The notes beneath the pieces are model-generated. The model worked only from the letters and a program-made list of their open reading frames with translations. It had not been told where the DNA came from and did no database searches. A stretch of DNA of 64,000 nucleotides from Bacillus pumilus (GTDB lineage Bacteria; Bacillota; Bacilli; Bacillales; Bacillaceae): assembly GCF_038738535.1 (NCBI RefSeq), contig NZ_CP046128.1, forward strand, positions 2,108,001-2,172,000, given 5' to 3'. Below are positions 58,786-64,000 of this stretch, one piece after another. The position numbers and the translations under genes were made by a program. Positions within the stretch are counted from its first letter, which is position 1, and every line of letters begins with the position of its first letter.

Positions 58786-59711
58786 TAAATCTTCCTCCTA
58801 GACGACAAGTATCTAATAATAAGTATGAACATAAATGATACAACTAGAAGGACAAGTCCCATTGACCAAAGTGTATTGTTTTCAACACTTCCATACGTTG
58901 TGTGACCCATGTTTAACGTAATAATGGTTGTTAATGTACCAGCTGTATCCATAATGCTCTCTGGTAAATTACGCGTGTTTCCAATGACCATCTGTACAGC
59001 AAGGGCTTCTCCAAATGCTCTAGCCATGCCGAGCACGACCGCTGTCATTAATGTTGGCAGAGCTGCCGGGACAAGCACACGTCTAATCGTTTGCCATCTT
59101 GTTGCGCCTAATGCGTACGATCCCTCACGTAAACTTTTTGGTAGTGAACCCATTGCATCAGTCGCAATGGATGTAACGGTTGGCAGGATCATAATAGACA
59201 GGACAATCGTTCCTGCTAGCACGCTATGTCCTGAGCCGCTTGACTTGAAATGTCCGATAAACGGCACCAATACTGTAAGACCTATGAATCCGTAAACAAC
59301 GGATGGAATCCCTACAAGCAATTCAATGACTGGCTGGAGGATTTTACGTCCCCAAGCAGGTGCAATTTCTGTCATAAAGATGGCGCCTGCGATGCCTAGC
59401 GGCGCTGCAATGAGTGCCGATAGGAGCGTGACGGCGATTGATCCAAAGATAAACGGAAATGCACCGTACTGCGGGTTTTCTGCTGTTGGGTTCCAATTGA
59501 TACTGGTTAAGAACTCAATTGGGCTTACACCATTTACGATGAAAGATTGTAAACCCTTAATGCCAAGGAAGATGGTAATGGCGATTGATACAGCAATCAT
59601 TAAGAATGCGCAAAATCTCACCAAAATACTTCCTCTTACTTCATCCATTTGCCTATTTTTCTTCGAGCTGATCAGTCGATCGCTCGCTTCTGTATGTTCT
59701 ATCTGCTTCAT
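58785..59711 (-). CDS. pstC: Phosphate ABC transporter permease PstC
   Basis: Permease partner of PstA, 308 residues with six membrane segments and the EAA loop GSYALGATRWQTIRRVLVPAA. It follows pstS across a hairpin. Confidence 0.96.
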   Translation of the reverse strand: MKQIEHTEASDRLISSKKNRQMDEVRGSILVRFCAFLMIAVSIAITIFLGIKGLQSFIVNGVSPIEFLTSINWNPTAENPQYGAFPFIFGSIAVTLLSALIAAPLGIAGAIFMTEIAPAWGRKILQPVIELLVGIPSVVYGFIGLTVLVPFIGHFKSSGSGHSVLAGTIVLSIMILPTVTSIATDAMGSLPKSLREGSYALGATRWQTIRRVLVPAALPTLMTAVVLGMARAFGEALAVQMVIGNTRNLPESIMDTAGTLTTIITLNMGHTTYGSVENNTLWSMGLVLLVVSFMFILIIRYLSSRRKI

Positions 59712-59740
59712 CTTTTTCTACACTCCTATGAATGTCATAA

Positions 59741-59770
59741 AAGGAAAAGTGAAAAGCTCCACTTTTCCTT
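59741..59770 (-). terminator. Intercistronic hairpin between pstS and pstC
   Basis: AAGGAAAAGTG/CACTTTTCCTT 11-bp stem with an 8-base loop, followed by T on the minus strand. It probably attenuates distal pst expression, so PstS is made in excess. Confidence 0.8.
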
Positions 59771-59790
59771 CATCAGCAATTCAAGACCTC

Positions 59791-60708
59791 TTACTTATCT
59801 GTTTGTTTGCCTGTTGCGTCTCTTTCTACTTTCATATTAGAAACTGAGATGTAACCTTGGTCTTTGACGATTTCTTTTTGTACTTCATCACTCATGAGGT
59901 AATCTAAGAATTGTTTTGCTAGACCATCCGGCTCACCTTTTGTATAAGAATGCTCGTAAGCCCAAATTGTATATTTACCGCTTTCTACATTGCTTTCTTC
60001 CGGTTTCACACCATCAATGCTAAGCGGTGTTATTTTGTCATCTGTTAAATAAGAGAATGCTAGGTATCCAATCGCACCTGGTGTTTCTGCAATCAGTTTT
60101 TTCACTGTGTTTGAAGAATCTTCTGTGATTCCTTCTGCAGGTGTTGCACCATCAAGTGCATACTTCACAAATGTTGCACGAGTTCCTGAAGAGTCAGGTC
60201 TGTTCACAAGAGTGATTTTTTGGTCTTTCCCGCCAAGCTCTTTCCAGTTTTTGATTTTACCAGTGAAGATTTTTTTCAATTCGTCCTTTGTGATGTCTTT
60301 GACACCAACTTCAGGGTTTACAGCTGCGGCCATTCCAACAACTGCTACTTTGTGGTCTGTTAAAGCTTTTGCGTCGATTCCGTCTTTCTCTTCTGCGAAT
60401 ACATCTGAGTTACCAATTTGTACAGATCCTTCTGAAACTTGAGAAAGTCCAGTTCCTGAACCGCCGGCTTGCACTTGAATATCGGCTTTTGGATGTTTAT
60501 CCATGAATTTTTCTGCTGCCGCAAGAACTAAAGGCTGCATCGCAGATGATCCTGAGATGGTAATGGAACCTGATGCCTCATCTTTGTTTGAAGCATTTCC
60601 TTTACTGTCTTTTGAATCTCCGCTTGAGCTGCTGTTTCCGCATGCTGTGACGAATGCTAACAATGCGATAGTAAGGAAAGTAAGCAGCCATAATTTGTTC
60701 TTTTTCAT
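59791..60708 (-). CDS. pstS: Phosphate-binding lipoprotein PstS
   Basis: 305-residue extracellular receptor. The lipobox is FVTACG, with lipid-modified Cys23. The phosphate-binding domain has SGSSAMQPLV, GSGTGLSQV and RPDSSGTRATF. It is the first gene of the operon, behind PhoP-box-like repeats. Confidence 0.96.
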   Translation of the reverse strand: MKKNKLWLLTFLTIALLAFVTACGNSSSSGDSKDSKGNASNKDEASGSITISGSSAMQPLVLAAAEKFMDKHPKADIQVQAGGSGTGLSQVSEGSVQIGNSDVFAEEKDGIDAKALTDHKVAVVGMAAAVNPEVGVKDITKDELKKIFTGKIKNWKELGGKDQKITLVNRPDSSGTRATFVKYALDGATPAEGITEDSSNTVKKLIAETPGAIGYLAFSYLTDDKITPLSIDGVKPEESNVESGKYTIWAYEHSYTKGEPDGLAKQFLDYLMSDEVQKEIVKDQGYISVSNMKVERDATGKQTDK

Positions 60709-60784
60709 TTCAAGAATACCCCCTGAATAATTTGTCCTACGAGTAATACATTAAAGGTTCTTTATTAATTTCGTTTAAATGGAA

Positions 60785-60829
60785 TGTTAAGGTTTTGTAA
60801 ATGTCGAAGTTTTGTAGAGATCTTGCGAT
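60785..60829. promoter_or_regulatory. PhoP-box-like direct repeats upstream of pstS
   Basis: TGTTAA (60785), TGTAAA (60796), TGTCGA (60802), TGTAGA (60813) and TGCGAT (60824) are spaced mostly by 11 bases. On the minus strand they resemble the TTAACA-type tandem repeats bound by PhoP. Confidence 0.6.
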
Positions 60830-60879
60830 GTTTTTTATGCATTTTGTCAATTTATCTCGAAAAATTTGAAGAAAACGTA

Positions 60880-60910
60880 AAAAAAACGCCCACAAAAAGT
60901 GAGCGTTTTT
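60880..60910 (-). terminator. Terminator of pbpA
   Basis: ACGCTCAC/GTGGGCGT stem with a TTTTT loop, followed by TTTTTT on the minus strand after the pbpA stop. Confidence 0.88.
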
Positions 60911-60923
60911 ACCTAGAAAAGGT

Positions 60924-63059
60924 CTAGTCATTTGTTTCTGCTTCATTTTCAATTTTATTTTTGTTCTTCGCTTGTGTATCATTGCTTTCCTGTTTTGATT
61001 TCAGCTCAAAGTACTTGTCTAATACTTGTTCACCGATATCATTTGTAATTGGATAGCGCTGGTTGTAGTCTTGATACACCCACGGTACAACGACGGAAAT
61101 GGCCACTTCTGGATTATCAGCAGGCGCATACGCAACAAGAGTGGTGTTATACGTTGGTGTGCCGCGTTTGCTTTTAATTGGGCCGTCATAGAATGATTGA
61201 GCGGTCCCTGTTTTGCCAGCCGGGTTGTATTTTTTGTTGCCAAAGTTCGAATAGGCTGTCCCTCGTGGGTTCTGCATAACAAGCTTGAAGCCTTGCTGAA
61301 CACGCTTGATCTCATCACTCGTCATGTCTAGCTTATTCAATACGTCCGGTTTGACGGATTCTGTTACAGCACCAATGCCGCGCTGCGGATCTGGCTCTCT
61401 CACTTCTTTAACAAGCTGCGGACGTAAACGATATCCGCCATTTGCAACCGTTGAAACGTATTGCGCCATTTGCAGCGGTGTAAACGTATCATACTGTCCA
61501 ATTGCATAGTCAAGCAGGAGACCAGATTGTGTAGACGTTCCCCGGTAGCCTGTCGCTTCGTTTGGCAGGTCAATCCCTGTTTTGACACCGAGACCAAATT
61601 TACTGAAATTATAACGGAATGTATCAAAAGCTTTCGGATCGATTGGGAGCGGCTGGTTCTTACGATACTCCCCTTTTCCAACGGCAATCGCTGTTTTAAA
61701 CATATACACGTTAGATGAACGCTCGAGTGCCGTTAAATCATTAATGAGTCCCATATTTTGATAGGATTTCTTTGGCGGTGACTGCGCGATATATAGCGGT
61801 TCATCGTACTGGGTACTTCCTATGTGAAGCACGCCTGTTTTATATCCCGTCAGTACAGTTGCCCCTTTGACAGCTGAGCCCATCGCATAGGATGATGTCA
61901 TCGTTCCTAATGCGTAGTCATCAAATTTATATTTTCCGTTTTTATTTGAAATCTGTTTCCCCGCTACGGAGAGAACTTCTCCATTTCTCGGGTCCATCAT
62001 GACAACAAATGCGCGATCAAGAAGCTCTGTGCCGCCTCTTTGTTTCGCACTTCTCAAGTTCTTTTCAACGATTTTTTCAACCGCTTTTTGCAGCTGAATA
62101 TCGATGGTGAGCACAAGGTCTTTCCCGCTCTTTCCTTCTGTTAGCACTTTAGAGCTTGTCACATTGCCCTCTTTATCAGTTGTGCTCTGTTCTTTTTCCT
62201 TTTGGCCTTGCAGGACATCTTCATATTGATATTCTAGATAGCTTTTTCCTACACGATCATTTCGGCTGTAGCCGAGCGATAAATAATGTTCAAGAAGTGA
62301 CTGCGGAAGTCCTTCATCACTTGAGGACACACTGCCGAGCATACTGCGGAGCAGTCCTTTATACGGATAGCTGCGTGACCAGTCTGTTGTGACATCCACA
62401 CCTGGCAGCTCGTCCAAATGCTCAGAGACGTAAGCAATTTCGCTTGGCTTCACATCATCATTTTTAATGAATTGAGGCGTAAGTGCATAACCTGCATCCA
62501 TCTGTCTTTTAATCGCAAGCACTTGTAAGTCTTTTTTCGTCAGTTGATTTAATTCCTTGTCCGTGATGCGTTTCAGCTGAAGCTCATATAATTTATCATC
62601 AGCGACCTTATCGTCACCCTTTAATTTCGATTCCTTTTGAACAAGCTTTTTCGCTTCATTCGGATGCGTTAAAATCCAGAAATCTTTTTTGTCACGATCT
62701 GTGATTTTTTTCGTACTCACATGAATCATATCCGCTAATTTTGTAGCCACTTTGAGCCGCTCTTCTTGTGAAGTCGTCGAGGTTCTCGTATATGTAATGG
62801 CATTTAGCGCTTTATTACTGACAATCGTATTATAGTTTCGATCGTAAATTTTTCCGCGTGGAGCAGATGAGCTGACATTCACATCTTCTTGTTTTTCTGC
62901 CTGCTTTTTATAATCTTCTCCATTGACAATTTGTACAAATCCGAGTCTCACAACAACACCGGTAAAAATAATAAACGCAGCTAAAAATAGTAAATTCAGC
63001 CGGAGTGGAAGTGTTTTGCGCCCTTCCTTTGCGTCTTTTTTGTTTTTCTTGTTTCTCAT
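60924..63059 (-). CDS. pbpA: Class B penicillin-binding protein 2A PbpA
   Basis: Transpeptidase for elongation and spore outgrowth shape. In 711 residues, a cytoplasmic basic tail and membrane helix (about 20-42) are followed by a dimerisation domain and a transpeptidase domain with SAVK, SSN in LERSSNVY and KTG in GKTGTAQS. The ATG at 63059 has AAAGGTG 5 bases upstream; an in-frame start at 63125 would add 22 residues upstream. Confidence 0.96.
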   Translation of the reverse strand: MRNKKNKKDAKEGRKTLPLRLNLLFLAAFIIFTGVVVRLGFVQIVNGEDYKKQAEKQEDVNVSSSAPRGKIYDRNYNTIVSNKALNAITYTRTSTTSQEERLKVATKLADMIHVSTKKITDRDKKDFWILTHPNEAKKLVQKESKLKGDDKVADDKLYELQLKRITDKELNQLTKKDLQVLAIKRQMDAGYALTPQFIKNDDVKPSEIAYVSEHLDELPGVDVTTDWSRSYPYKGLLRSMLGSVSSSDEGLPQSLLEHYLSLGYSRNDRVGKSYLEYQYEDVLQGQKEKEQSTTDKEGNVTSSKVLTEGKSGKDLVLTIDIQLQKAVEKIVEKNLRSAKQRGGTELLDRAFVVMMDPRNGEVLSVAGKQISNKNGKYKFDDYALGTMTSSYAMGSAVKGATVLTGYKTGVLHIGSTQYDEPLYIAQSPPKKSYQNMGLINDLTALERSSNVYMFKTAIAVGKGEYRKNQPLPIDPKAFDTFRYNFSKFGLGVKTGIDLPNEATGYRGTSTQSGLLLDYAIGQYDTFTPLQMAQYVSTVANGGYRLRPQLVKEVREPDPQRGIGAVTESVKPDVLNKLDMTSDEIKRVQQGFKLVMQNPRGTAYSNFGNKKYNPAGKTGTAQSFYDGPIKSKRGTPTYNTTLVAYAPADNPEVAISVVVPWVYQDYNQRYPITNDIGEQVLDKYFELKSKQESNDTQAKNKNKIENEAETND

Positions 63060-63181
63060 CACATCACCTTTTCTATCAAGAAAGAAATGGCACCCCTTTT
63101 TGTGTATAAAAGGTGCCATCATCATTTTAGCGGTTTTTCTATTATTTATCTAGAAATTTGATGTTCCATTGGTAAGAAATT

Positions 63182-64000
63182 TTACCTTTCTCCCTTAATA
63201 AGGTTCGTGTGAGAAACTGGCTTTTGACCGTCAGTCTCTTTCATATCAGCTGTTTTTTCTTTTAAATGAATATCTTTTACAAAATAATAAATGAGTGTGT
63301 GTCCCGCTCCAAGCACAACAAGAGAAGCAGGAATTCCGAGCTCATCACCCAGTAAGGTGACAGACAGAAGAAACAACACAATGGAACAAATACGGCCAGC
63401 ATTTAAAAACAGCTCCCTGACCACAATATATTCAATTCGGGCTTTCCTTGCATACCTTGCATGACCGATAACATCGTATGTTAAGGATACATATGGAACA
63501 AGCAGAAGCGGGTATCCTATCGCAATGGCTACCGCATACATGAGAAGTGATACATAGGACAAGTGAAAGACGATTAAGAACAAGGCGCCGTATAAAATCA
63601 GCCCGCCAAGCATAATGGCTTTCTTTCGCCATTTTTTCTTAATCAAACGTGTAGCGAAGAAATAAGCGAAAAAGGCAACACCTGAGTTCACTAAACCAAA
63701 CGTCCCGAGAGCAAGCTCACTGTTTGTTGCAATAAACACAAAGACACTGATTAAGAAGACAAAGACCCCTTCACGAAGCCCTTGAAAAAAGTGAGCTGTT
63801 GTAATCTTACGCCAATTCTCGTCGGCATGGCGTTCTTTCCATATTTGCTTGATGATAAATTTCCCTTTTGACTGCCTTCTCTTGAGGAAAAAGCTCATCA
63901 CAACCGCTAGTGAAAACAAAAAAAGCGATAACGTGAAAATCACCGTATAGCCTGTATCATCCGTTAATTGAGAAATGACAATCCCCGCAATGAGAGGACC
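63182..64000 (-). CDS. yqgE: Major facilitator superfamily transporter YqgE (partial)
   Basis: C-terminal ~270 residues of an MFS protein. The frame is still open at the window edge (GPLIAGIVISQLTDDTGYTV), so the start lies beyond 64000. At least seven hydrophobic helices are seen. Position beside pbpA matches yqgE of B. subtilis. The substrate is unknown. Confidence 0.9.
   Translation of the reverse strand, partial: GPLIAGIVISQLTDDTGYTVIFTLSLFLFSLAVVMSFFLKRRQSKGKFIIKQIWKERHADENWRKITTAHFFQGLREGVFVFLISVFVFIATNSELALGTFGLVNSGVAFFAYFFATRLIKKKWRKKAIMLGGLILYGALFLIVFHLSYVSLLMYAVAIAIGYPLLLVPYVSLTYDVIGHARYARKARIEYIVVRELFLNAGRICSIVLFLLSVTLLGDELGIPASLVVLGAGHTLIYYFVKDIHLKEKTADMKETDGQKPVSHTNLIKGER

Noticed and set aside
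59326-59847. 173-codon plus-strand frame opposite pstC and the pstS end
   Set aside because: Shadow of the pst genes; no start signals and no protein-like pattern.

Overview
This window is a contiguous stretch of a Bacillus chromosome. The gene order runs spo0A, spoIVB, recN, argR, tlyA-like, dxs, ispA, xseBA, folD, nusB, accCB, spoIIIAA-AH, efp, aroQ, mntR, lipM, gcv, sinIR, tasA-sipW-tapA, comG, glcK, gluP, pst and pbpA, which is the arrangement known from Bacillus subtilis. Protein divergence, a short TapA and the local gene content suggest a relative such as the B. pumilus group (B. pumilus, safensis, altitudinis). That species-level placement is inference. No phage, insertion sequence, CRISPR array or rRNA was seen. 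The only RNA genes or elements recognised are one tRNA-Gln and a tandem glycine riboswitch.

Layout. 1-14.3 kb (minus strand): sporulation master regulator spo0A with Spo0A boxes, protease spoIVB, repair gene recN, arginine repressor, isoprenoid genes dxs and ispA, exonuclease VII, folD, nusB, an Asp23-family gene and the acetyl-CoA carboxylase subunits accC and accB. 14.4-19.7 kb: the eight-gene spoIIIA channel operon behind a SigE-type promoter. 19.7-27.9 kb: yqhV, efp, a Pro-dipeptidase-like gene, aroQ, membrane genes, a patatin-like gene, mntR, lipM and yqhL. Two copies of a ~170 bp intergenic repeat lie here, each sandwiched between duplicated terminator hairpins. 27.9-32.2 kb: glycine cleavage operon under a glycine riboswitch. 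32.4-37.9 kb: a SNF2 helicase pair (yqhH-yqhG), then the biofilm switch sinI-sinR facing tapA-sipW-tasA, which has SinR operator-like sites upstream. 38-42.6 kb: the comG pseudopilus operon, with comGA broken by a frameshift. 42.7-54.8 kb: stress genes rsbRD and mgsR, tRNA-Gln, small membrane proteins, an LTA-synthase-like gene, glucokinase, the rhomboid protease gluP and small genes. 54.8-64 kb: rpmG, yqzD-yqzC, the phosphate-uptake pst operon with PhoP-box-like repeats, pbpA, and a major-facilitator gene cut by the window end.

How it fits together. The region links the sporulation decision (Spo0A), mother-cell and forespore steps (SpoIVB, SpoIIIA), matrix production (SinI/SinR, TapA-SipW-TasA), competence (ComG) and general stress (RsbRD, MgsR) with core metabolism.

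Points most worth checking: the paired repeats with locus-specific duplicated terminators (20157-20391 and 25679-25915); the comGA frameshift near 42302-42308; the missing standard start codon for spoIIIAD; two unlisted small reading frames with strong ribosome binding sites (14343-14456 plus strand, 53934-54068 minus strand); and the SNF2 helicase/YqhG pair.
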